Of a stretch of DNA of 64,000 nucleotides, positions 15,477-25,028 are shown in pieces. The translations under genes and the position numbers were made by a program. How positions within the stretch are numbered: position 1 is the first letter of the stretch; each line of letters starts with the position of its first letter. The notes below the pieces were generated by a model. That model searched no databases and was not told the DNA's origin. It saw only the letters and a program-made list of their open reading frames with translations. The DNA lies in assembly GCA_028826165.1 (NCBI GenBank), contig JAPDFW010000092.1, positions 744,001-808,000 of the forward strand, written 5' to 3'. This DNA is from Anaeramoeba ignava. Its lineage: Eukaryota; Metamonada; Anaeramoebidae.

Positions 15477-15812
15477 ATTCATAAAATCATCTTTTAAAAT
15501 TTTCAAAAACAAAAACAAATTCTAAAACAAATTTATTAGAATTTCAAGAATTTAATTTTTCAATTTAAAAAAATTTTTTTTTCCATTTTTTTGATCAAAA
15601 AAAAAAAAATAAAAAGAAATTTCCACAAAATAAATACTTCCAAAATAAAGAATCAAATAAATTCATTCATTAATTCATTAATTCAAATTTAAAAAATAAT
15701 TTTTAATTTTTCATTTTTAATTTTTAATTTTTCATTTTTCATTTTTCATTTTTTTTGTTTGTTTTAAAAAATTTTGAAATTCAATAAATTGAATCAAATA
15801 GAATAAAATAAA
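15477..15812. promoter_or_regulatory. SmF-PRA1 spacer with T-rich CAT element
   Basis: The spacer is A/T-runs. At 15700-15752 there are five TTTTTCATTTTT-type units, the same arrangement seen upstream of SmF, VPS53, PIG-A and other genes. This is a candidate core promoter for the PRA1 gene. Confidence 0.4.
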
Positions 15813-16332
15813 ATGAAACTAAATATGACTTTTAAACCAGAACCTTGGAGATATTTTGTTCAACATTTTGAATTTCCTTCAATTTCTGAAATTTCAAAAA
15901 GATTTAAAAAAAATATTAATTATTTTTTTCCAAATTATTTTTGGGTTTTTATAACAATTTTCATTTTTGTTTTCATTTCCAATTATAGAATTTTGATTGG
16001 ATTAATTATTCCTTTTGGATTATATTATTATTTCTTTAAAATTAACAAAGAAAAAAATATAATTTTCGATGCAAAAAAAGTATTAATTTTAAACGGATTA
16101 AGTAAAAAAATTTATTTAAAAAAAAAAATCAATTTTTTTAATTGTAAAATTTTATTAAATTTTTTAATCATTTTTCCTCTTATTTTTTATATTAGATTTG
16201 TTTAACATTTTATTAACTTCAATTTTCCCAAATTCTTTATGGATTATTTTATTTATTTCTTTTTTAATTATAATTCATGCTATTTTTCATTCAAATTCAA
16301 AAATTGAAATTGAAAAGAAAAAAAATAAATAA
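15813..16332 (+). CDS. PRA1 family (prenylated Rab acceptor) membrane protein
   Basis: Two exons, 15813-16143 and 16196-16332, split by a 52-nt intron (GTAAAA...TTAG); 155 aa. KPEPWRYFVQHFEFP, then ISKRFKKNINYFFPNYFWV, is the PRA1 signature (Rv..Nl.yF..NY). Two hydrophobic hairpins follow: ITIFIFVFISNYRILIGLII, and after the intron YLFNILLTSIFPNSLWIILF with FLIIIIHAIFHS. The C-terminal IHAIFHSNSK fits the family's last helix plus basic tail. PRA1/Yip3 proteins act at the Golgi and ER on prenylated Rabs. Without the intron the frame would stop early, which is why the short intron was chosen. Confidence 0.85.
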
Positions 16333-16672
16333 TCAATTAAAAAAATAAAAAAATTAAACATAAATTGAAAATGAACATTTTTACCACTTAATTTTCCTTT
16401 TAAAAAATTTATTAAAATTATTAAACAATTTCCCTTTTTTTTGTTTCCTTTTAACTTTTTCTTTTCTTTTTTGTTTTGCTTTTTGTAATTTATTTTTTTA
16501 TTATTTTTATTTTTTTTTTTGATCATTTTTCATTTTTTTCATTTTTTTTTTCATTTTTTTTTTAGATCAAGTTTTTTTCATATTTTTTTCTTTTAAATAA
16601 CAAAACAAATTCTTTTATTTTCTTCTCTCTTTTTTATCATTATTATTATTATTATCAAATTAACTGGCAAAA
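16333..16672. other. Intergenic spacer, T-rich
   Basis: Between PRA1 and the RhoGAP gene. It contains TCATTTTTTTCATTTTTTTTTCATTTT-like runs at 16526-16560, probably promoter sequence for the RhoGAP gene. Nothing else was recognised. Confidence 0.4.
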
Positions 16673-19600
16673 ATGTCCAAAAATGTAAATTTTATTATAA
16701 AAAAAAAATATAAAAAAAATAAGTTTTAAATTTAATTTCTATAAATTTTTTGTTTTTTCTCCATTTTAGAATTTTAATTCTCAATCTTTACCAACAAAAA
16801 CAGGACTTCTTTACAAACAAGTATTCAAAATCAAAATCAAAATCAAAATCAAAATCAAAATTCAAAATCAAAATCTAAATCAAAATCAAAATCAAAATCA
16901 AAATCAAAATCAAAATCAAAATCAAAATCAAAATCAAAATCAAAATTAAAATCAAAATCAAATTCAAAATCAAATTCAAAATCAAAATACAAAATCAAAA
17001 TCAAAATCAAAATCAAAATCAAAATCAAAATTAAAATTAAAATCTAAATCAAAAATCAAAATCAAAATCTAAATCAAAATCAAAATCAAAATCAAAATCA
17101 AAATCAAAATCAAAATCAAAATAAAATTTAAAATCAAAATGAAAATCAAAATCAAAATTAAAATCAAAATCAAAATCAAAATCAAAATTAAAACCAAAAT
17201 CTAAATCAAAATTATAATCAAAATTAAAACCAAATTCAAAATCAAAATAAATTTATCAAGAGTGGAAAAGGAAAGAAATGGGAAAAAAAATATCTTGTTT
17301 TAAAAGACGAATATCTATATTATTATAAAACAGAAAAGGTATCAAAATCAAAATCAAAAATCGAAAAATCAAAAATCAAAAATCAAAAATTGAAAAATCA
17401 AAAATTAAAAAATCAAAAATTGAAAAATTAAAAAAGGATAAAAAACCACAAGGTGAAATTCTTTTACAAGGTGCTACAATAAAAAACAATCCAGATAGCC
17501 AACGAGAATACAGTTTTTTAGTTCTTCCTGAAGGAAGTCTTCTTGAATGGATGTCTTCATCAAAAAAAGGATCTTTGTAAATTTAAAATGAAAAAAATTT
17601 GGAACAATTTATTTTTTTTGATAATAAAAAATTGGATAATTTAGTTGGATATTAGCTGCAGAAACAGAAGAAGAAAAAGATCAATGGTTTTCATTAATTG
17701 AAAGAGAAATCAAGAAACACAATGGTTAATTTTCAAAATGAAAACAAAAAAATTTGATACATTTTTATGAATTTGAATTAAATTTGGATTTATTTTTTTT
17801 TAGTTGCAAAAACTATTTTTGGAGCTCCTCTTAAAGATGTAATTTCAAGACGAAAAGATGGTGTTTTAGTTCCAGAAATTCTTGAGAAATCAATTAATTA
17901 TCTTCGTGATCCAAAAAATGCTGGTTTGAAAAAAAAAAAAAAATAAATCAATTAATTTTTTAATCAATTTATTTTTTAATCAATTTTTTTAAAGCTTTGG
18001 AAATTGAAGGGATATTTCGTCTTTCAGGATCAAATGCAGAAATTAGTTATTTAATCGGAGAATTTAATGATCGTAAAATTAAAATTTAAATTAAAATTAA
18101 AATTTAAAATTAAAATTTAAAATAATATTTTTTTTCCTTCTTAAGTTAAAAATGTGGATTTAAAATCAGTTAGAGATATTCATTCAATTACTGGATTAAT
18201 AAAAGCATATTTAAGAGAATTACCTGATCCACTTTTAACTGGAGAATCTTATGATGAGTTACGAAATATAATTTGTATCATAAATGAATATTGAAGGAAG
18301 AAGAAAAATTTTTTATTAAAATATTTTATTAAAATAATATTAGATAACACAGAAGAATCAGAAAAATTATCAAAACTCAAAAATTTATTAGATAAATTAC
18401 CCAAAGAAAACTATCATACATTAGAATTTTTATTTGGTTTTTTAAAAGAAATTGTAGCTCATGAAGAAAAAAATAAAATGGGAATTGCAAATGTTGCAAA
18501 AGTATTCAAAACTTTATTTAAAACTTCATTCAAAAATTCATTTAAAACTTTATTCAAAACTTTATTTAAAAATTTATTTAAAAATTTATTTAAAACTTCA
18601 TTTAAAACTTCATTTAAAACTTCATTTAAAACTTTATTTAAAAATTTATTTAAAACTTCATTTAAAACTTCATTTAAAACTTTATTCAAAAATTTATTTA
18701 AAACTTTATTTAAAACTTTATTTAAAAATTTATTTAAAACTTTATTTAAAACTTTATTTAAAAATTTATTTAAAACTTTATTTAAAACTTTATTTAAAAC
18801 TTTATTTAAAACTTTATTTAAAACTTTATTTAAAAATTTATTTAAAACTTTATTTAAAAATTTATTTAAAAATTCATTTAAAACTTTATTCAAAACTTTA
18901 TTTAAAACTTTATTTAAATCAAAAATTTATTTAAAACTTTATTTAAAACTTTATTTAAAACTTTATTTAAAACTTTATTTAAAACTTTATTTAAAACTTT
19001 ATTTAAAACTTTATTTAAAAATTTATTCAAAAATTCAATTTAGATTTTTGGACCAAATTTAATTTCAAGAAAAAATGTAACATCTTTACAAATTGCTGAA
19101 GATTCCTCTTTCCAAGATTTAATTTGTCGATATTTATTGATTCATTCAGATGAATTTTTTGTATTTTTCTATTTAAAAATTTAATTGAAAAAATGATAAA
19201 TTAAAAATTAATAAAATTTAATTAATAAATTTAGAAAAAGAAAGAAGTTGAAAATATAAATGAAGAACAGAAAGAATATGCAGAAGCAATGCATCAATTT
19301 GATTCACAGCATCCAAATCAAATGTCAATTTCCAAAGGAGATGTAGAAATTATCAAAAAAAAATAATTTAAAATGAAATATTTAAATTGAAATGAAATAT
19401 TTAAATTGAAATGAAATATTTAAATTGAAATAATTAAATTAAATTGAAATAATTAAATTAAATTGAAATAATTAAATGAAATATTTAAATTAAAATGAAA
19501 TATTTAAATTGAAATGAAATAATTAAAATAAAATATTTAAATTGAAATATTTAAATTGAAATGAAATATTTAAAATGGAATGAAATATTTAAATTAAAAT

Positions 19601-20147
19601 GAAATATTTAAATTGAAATGAAATATTTAAATTAAAATGAAATATTTTAAAATGAAATGAAATATTTAAATTAAAATGAAATATTTAAATTGAAATGAAA
19701 TATTTAAATTAAAATATTTAAATTGAATCAGATTATTGAAGTTATAGCAAAGAATCCTAATGGATGGTGGTATGGTTCTTTAAATGGACTTAAAGGATAT
19801 TTTCCATCAAATTATACTAAACCTTTTGAAGCAGATGAAATTCCAAAAGAAAAAGAACAGTTACCAAATCCAACTATAAACGTAACAAAACCAACATCAG
19901 CAAATGAAGAAATGAAGAGATATTTAGAAAAGTTTCAATCAAATAATACTTCATCATTTAAGTAAATTTAATTTTGAATTAAATTAAATTAAATTAAAAT
20001 TAAATTAAATTTTTTTTTAGACAAGATTTAGATTCTCTTCTTAATTTAATGGTTAATCAAATTCAAGATCTTCAATCTGAATTAGAAAAGGAAAGAAAAG
20101 CAAGATTTGAATTGGAAACTCAATTAAAACAACTTTATCAAAATTAA
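16673..20147 (+). CDS. PH-RhoGAP-SH3 domain protein with C-terminal coiled coil
   Basis: Thirteen exons: 16673-16684 (12 nt), 16770-16820, 17261-17338, 17437-17576, 17645-17724, 17804-17923, 17995-18072, 18146-18274, 18344-18501, 19044-19160, 19235-19342, 19732-19961, 20021-20147. They sum to 476 codons (475 aa). PH domain: GLLYKQSGKGKKWEKKYLVL to DQWFSLIEREIKKH. RhoGAP domain: FGAPLKDVI, EGIFRLSGSNAEI (Arg finger), GLIKAYLRELPDPLLT, ENYHTLEFLFGFL, NKMGIANVAK-IFGPNL. SH3 domain: AMHQFDSQHPNQMSISKGD-IIEVIAKNPNGWWYGSLN, GYFPSNYTK. The last exon is a leucine-zipper-like coiled coil (LQSELEKERKARFELETQL). By family knowledge it should switch off Rho/Rac GTPases at phosphoinositide membranes, likely in actin control. 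Introns 2, 9 and 11 are repeat-filled. Confidence 0.92.
18502..19043 (+). repeat. 12-bp-repeat intron (ACTTTATTTAAA) in the RhoGAP gene
   Basis: About 40 near-identical 12-bp units. Several frames stay open on both strands (KTLFKTLF and YLKLYLKL forward, NKVLNKVL reverse). The donor follows NVAK and the acceptor precedes IFGPNL, rejoining a conserved RhoGAP helix, so the repeat is intronic. Confidence 0.85.
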
Positions 20148-20370
20148 TTCGGAAAAACATTTCTTTCTTTTTTCTTTTACAATTTCTTTTACAATTTCTT
20201 TTAGAGTTTCCAATTATTTTTTTTTTTAAATTTTTTTTAATTTAGGTTTTATTTTAACCTTTTTGTTCTCTTTTTTTTTTTGTTCCTTTTTTTCTTCTTC
20301 CAAAAAAAAAAGCACAAAATTCAAATAACAAATTAAAATCCAATTTAAAAAAATTAAAAAAATATTTTTT

Positions 20371-20402
20371 TCATTTTTCATTTTTCATTTTTCATTTTTC
20401 AA
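20371..20402 (+). promoter_or_regulatory. Tandem TTTTTCA units upstream of VPS53
   Basis: Five consecutive TTTTTCA units about 35 bp before the VPS53 ATG. Similar blocks precede most other starts in the window (see findings). The role as a core promoter is inferred from position. Confidence 0.45.
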
Positions 20403-20435
20403 TTAAAATTAATTTATAATTAAAATAATTAAGAA

Positions 20436-23400
20436 ATGAGTTTTTTATTTGATCCACAAGTAGAACAAGCAATACAAGAATGTTTAGATTTAGAAACGAA
20501 TTTAGAAATTGAAACATTAAATAAAAATCCGCAAGAATATATTAATAACTTACTTCCAGATCCAAGTAGTACAAAAGAATTAGATCAAGTGATTAATAAA
20601 TTAAAAGCAAAAGTTATGAGTTTAGAAAATGAACTTATTGGCAAAATACAAAGTCAAACGCAAGCAGGAATTAAAAATAAAGATATTTTACAAGAAACAA
20701 AAACTTCAATGAATCAATTTTTTGGAAAAATTCATGAAATTAAAACAAAAGCTGAACAAAATGAATTGGTTGTTCAGCAAATTTGTAAAGATATTAAAAG
20801 AATGGATATCGCAAAAATTAATGTTAAAAAAACTGTTGATTCTTTACAAGATCTTTATGAATTAAGTAAAATAACAAGATGGAGGATTTACAATTAAAAT
20901 TCATTTATAAAATTAAAATTAAATTTAAAATTCATTTATAAAATTAAAATTAAAATTATATTTAAAATTCATTTATAAAATTAAAATTAAAATTAAAATT
21001 AAAATTAAAATTCATTTATAAAATTAAAATTCATTTAAAATTCATTTATAAAATTAAAATTAAAATTAAAATTAAAATTAAAATTAAAATTAAAATTAAA
21101 ATTAAAATTAAAATTAAAAATTATATTTATAAAATTAAAATTAAAATTAAAATCAAAATTAAAATTAAAATTAAATTTAAAATTAAATTTAAAATTAAAA
21201 TTAAAATTAAAATTAAAATTAAAATTAAAATTAAAATTAAAATTAAAATTAAAATTAAAATTAAAATTAAAATTAAAATTAAAAATTAAAATTAAAATTA
21301 AAATTAAAATTAAAATTAAAATTCATTTAAAATTCATTTATAAAATTAAAATCAAAATTAAAATTCATTTATAAAATTAAAATTAAAAATTAAAATTAAA
21401 ATTAAAATTAAAATTCATTTAAAATTAAAATTAAAATTAAAATTAAAATTAAAATTATATTTAAAAATTCAAATAGCAACATTAATCAAAAAACTCCCAA
21501 TAATTGCACAAAAAAAAGATTATGAAGAAGAATCAAGAATAATTTTTCAAATCCAAAAACTCTTTGAAAAATTCCAAAAAAGTCGAAAAAGAACAAAAAT
21601 AAAAGAATTAACAAAAAAATTTGAAGACGCAAAAGGAAGAATTTCAGAACAAATAACAAGCGATTTCCGTTTAAACATAGAAATTGGAGTAACAACACCA
21701 AATATCGGATCACAATTACTAAAATCATGTCTAGTAGTCGATGCTATTGGAGAGACTTTCCGAAAAGAATTATCACAATGGTTTTGCCAAACGAGGCTTC
21801 AGGAATACAACACACTATTCCAACCATTAACAGAAGGTGGGAGTCTTGAATCTGTTGATAGAAGATACATTTGGTTCAAAAAAATACTTAAAAATTATGA
21901 AGCAAATTATTCTCAAATGTTTCCTACTTATTGGCTTATGGAACAAGTCTTAAGCGAGGAATTTTGCTATCTTACCCGACAGCATCTTGACAAGCTCGTT
22001 ATGAATGAACAACAACAAGCTGCAAGACCAAATGTTCAGTTGCTTTTGGAGTCTCTTCAAGTGACAGTTGTTTTTGAAAATTTTTTGGTCGATTTATTTC
22101 ATCAAGAAAAAACACAATTTGAAAACGACCAGGACTTAATGCAGCAAAATGACCTTGAAAATAATGCCAAGGATCACGAGGAGGATTTGAAAGAAATTTC
22201 CATTCAAGAAAAAGAACGGTTGGAAAATGAAGAACAAAATCAAAATGAAAATTCAAATGAAAATTTAAATGAAATTTATACTCCAACAACTGCAGAACAA
22301 ATCAGAGAAAAGTACCGTAAGTTTCGGATGGAAAAAGAGAAAGAAGAAGAGATTGAGAGAAAGAAACAAAGGGAGAAAGAGCTTGAAGAACTGGAAAAAC
22401 AAGCGCAAATGAATCCACAATTAATGGGGAAATTACTTCAACCAAAAATTCCATATTTCAAGGGTTTGATTTCACAAATATTTGAACAATGCATGGGGCT
22501 TTATTTAGAAAACGAGGACGAAAACCTCACAAGCTTTGTGCAGAAGATCCTGTCTGAAGAGACCTGGGATTCGGAAAGCAAGCTGAGCACAAAAGTTTTG
22601 AAAAGTGCATATGATTTGTTTCTTTTTTTCAAAAAAAGTTCTCAACGTTTTTCGGATTTAACAACAGGACAACCAATTGTGAATTTGTACAAACTTTACA
22701 AACAACATCTGGAGAATTATTGCCGCGAAATCAATAAACCAATCCCATTAATTAACGAGAAAAAAACATTTACTGTTCCAAATCCGAATAAAACGACGGA
22801 CGGACAGGTCTTTCTGACAGACGAGAAGATCAAGCTTGCGGGGTTGATCATCAACACTCTCGAGTACTGCATTACAACTGTTATAAGGATGTCTGAGAAT
22901 ATCAAACGTAAACTCGGAAAAATTTTCGAAATGCAAATCAACAATTCTGATATTCAAAATGTTATTGTTGATCAAATTAATTCTCTTGTATTTATTCTTG
23001 TCTCAGCAATCGAGACACGCACAGACTCTTCTTTCCAAGAAATGATCCGCACGCAATGGAATGCGATTGAAGACGTTGGCGACCAGTCGCCTTATATTTC
23101 ACAGTTTGTCAGTGTGATCAATGACAGCTGTTCAATTATTGCAAATGTTTTAACTTCGACAAAACAATATCAATTTTTCTGCAACAAATTTGCACAGTCG
23201 TTTGTAACCAGATTTAATAATGCTGTTCTTCACTGCAAAAAAATTAGTGATCTCGGTGCACAACAGCTTCTTCTTGATACGCAATCTTTGAAATCTGTTC
23301 TTCTTCAACTTCCTTCTTTGCAAATTTTAAAAAATGGATCAAAAGTTCCTCCACTTCGTGCTTATGTTAGTTATATTAAAAAGCAAATGGGAAAGACTGA

Positions 23401-23596
23401 ATTACTTATCAAGGTTATTATTTCGTCGCAGATAAATCTTGTTGATAATTATATCAAGTTGATTCATGATCATTCTTTGGAGGAGTTGGAAAAAGTTATG
23501 GAAATTATGGGTGTTTCCAAAAATATTCAAAAACAAAATATTGAAATTTACAAACAAATGACTGGAGAGAAGCCAAGTGTTTCTCGCAAGAAATGA
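20436..23596 (+). CDS. VPS53: VPS53, GARP/EARP tethering complex subunit
   Basis: Two exons, 20436-20865 and 21477-23596; 849 aa, close to the usual family length. Exon 1 begins MSFLFDPQVEQAIQECLDLE and has PQEYINNLLPD, LENELIGKIQSQ and VVQQICKDIKRMDIAKINVK, followed by the junction LYEL-TTLIKKLPIIAQ. These match the Vps53 N-terminal coiled coil (IC.DIk.lD.aK). Exon 2 continues with helical-rod sequence: QITSDFRLNIE, LVVDAIGETFRKELSQWFCQ, RRYIWFKKILKNYEANYSQMFP. It ends with a helical bundle and basic SRKK. An acidic insert (residues about 320-400, EEDLKEISIQEKERLEN) is lineage-specific. The complex tethers endosome-derived vesicles at the trans-Golgi. Exon 2 has higher GC than its surroundings and no repeats. 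Confidence 0.92.
20866..21476 (+). repeat. VPS53 intron, AAAATT repeat
   Basis: About 600 bp of (AAAATT)n with interspersed ATTCATTTATAA units between the two VPS53 exons. It has no coding content. Confidence 0.85.
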
Positions 23597-23639
23597 TTAA
23601 TGATTTTTTTTTTAATATAAATTTTTTTTCAAATCAAAT

Positions 23640-24570
23640 TACAATTAAAAACAAAATTATTTAAAATTATTTAAAATTATTTAGAAATTAAATTAAAATT
23701 TGGATAAAATATTTTAATTTAGAAATCAAATCAAAATTATTTAAAATTCGGATAAAATATTTTAATTTAGAAATTAAATTAAAATTATTTAAAATTTGGA
23801 TAAAATATTTTAATTTAGAAATTAAATTAAAATTATTTAAAATTCGGATAAAATATTTTAATTTAAAAATTAAATCACAATTATTTAAAATTCGGATAAA
23901 ATATTTTAATTTAAAATTATTTAAAATTATTTAGAATTTGGATAAAATATTTTAATTTAAAATTATTTAAAATTATTTAGAATTTGGATAAAATATTTTA
24001 ATTTAAAATTATTTAAAATTCGGATAAAATATTTTAATTTAGAAATTAAATTAAAATTCGGATAAAATATTTTAATTTAGAATTAAATCAAAAATATTTA
24101 AAATTCGGATAAAATATTTTAATTTAGAATTAATTAGAATTTGGATAAAATATTTTAATTTAAAAATTAAATCAAAATTATTTAAAATTTGGATAAAATA
24201 TTTTAATTTAAAATAAAATCACAATTATTTAAAATTCGGATAAAATATTTTAATTTAGAATTAAATCAAAAATATTTAAAATTCGGATAAAATATTTTAA
24301 TTTAGAATTATTTAGAATTTGGATAAAATATTTTAATTTAGAATTAAAACAAAATTATTTAGAATTTGGATAAAATATTTTAATTTAAAATTATTTAAAA
24401 TTATTTAGAATTTGGATAAAATATTTCAATTCAAAATTATTTAAAATTCGGATAAAATATTTTAATTTAGAATTAAAAACAAAATTATTTAAAATTCGGA
24501 TAAAATATTTTAATTTAAAAATTATTTAAAATTATTTAGAATTTGGATAAAATATTTTAATTTAAAAATC
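23640..24570. repeat. Intergenic minisatellite, 20 copies of a palindrome-bearing unit
   Basis: Twenty copies of GGATAAAATATTTTAATTTA (copy 17 has TTC for TTT) are spaced roughly 35-60 bp apart by AAATTATTTAAAATT-type filler. The G before GATA is preceded by C or T in alternating copies (TTCGG or TTTGG). Each copy contains the perfect 12-bp palindrome TAAAATATTTTA. It lies between VPS53 and the small ORF at 24622, not in an intron. Its GG/CGG marks make it unlike the pure A/T intron repeats. Confidence 0.9.
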
Positions 24571-24621
24571 AAATCATTTTTTTCATTTTTTTCATTTTTT
24601 TCATTCATTTTTTTTTTCATA

Positions 24622-24924
24622 ATGGATTTTAATCCTGATGCTTATTCTAGTTTAAATGTTCAAGAACTAAATCAATTATGTCAACAATTAAAAGATGAAA
24701 TTAATATTTTAAATTTAGAAATTAACGATTTTTTTGGATTAAAAGATCAAAAAAATAAACCAAAAAGAATAATGAGTGAAATGAATAATTTTCAATCAAA
24801 TCAAATTCAAAATTCAAATCAAAATTCAAATCAAATTTCTTCTTTATCTCAACCTGTTTTAAATGAAAGGAAAAGAATTAATTTTTCTCTTAAAAATATT
24901 TGTACTTCTTTGTTTCAAAAATAA
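24622..24924 (+). CDS. Small unknown protein, 100 aa
   Basis: Not recognised. A single open frame with ATG directly after a TTTTTTTCATTTTTTTCATT-type upstream block. The first 45 residues (SLNVQELNQLCQQLKDEINI, LNLEINDFF) have heptad-like Leu/Ile spacing and probably form a coiled coil. A basic PKR, an N/Q/S-rich linker and a basic C-terminus follow. It ends 104 bp before the TAPT1 ATG on the same strand. It could be an independent small gene or a 5' exon of a longer transcript, but no splice pair joining it to TAPT1 was found. Confidence 0.5.
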   Translation: MDFNPDAYSSLNVQELNQLCQQLKDEINILNLEINDFFGLKDQKNKPKRIMSEMNNFQSNQIQNSNQNSNQISSLSQPVLNERKRINFSLKNICTSLFQK

Positions 24925-25028
24925 TTCCATTTTTTTTTTAAATTTTTTTTTAAAATAAATTTTCATTTTTTTACTTTTTTCCTTTTTTGTTTTTCTTTTT
25001 TTAACCTTTTTTTTTGGAAAGAATTTAA

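Noticed and set aside
16144..16195. Frame break in PRA1
   Set aside because: A 52-nt GT-AG intron restores the frame and the family's last helix, so no indel is needed.
18459..19062. Repeat proteins KTLFKTLF and NKVLNKVL
   Set aside because: Frames of the 12-bp repeat in RhoGAP intron 9.
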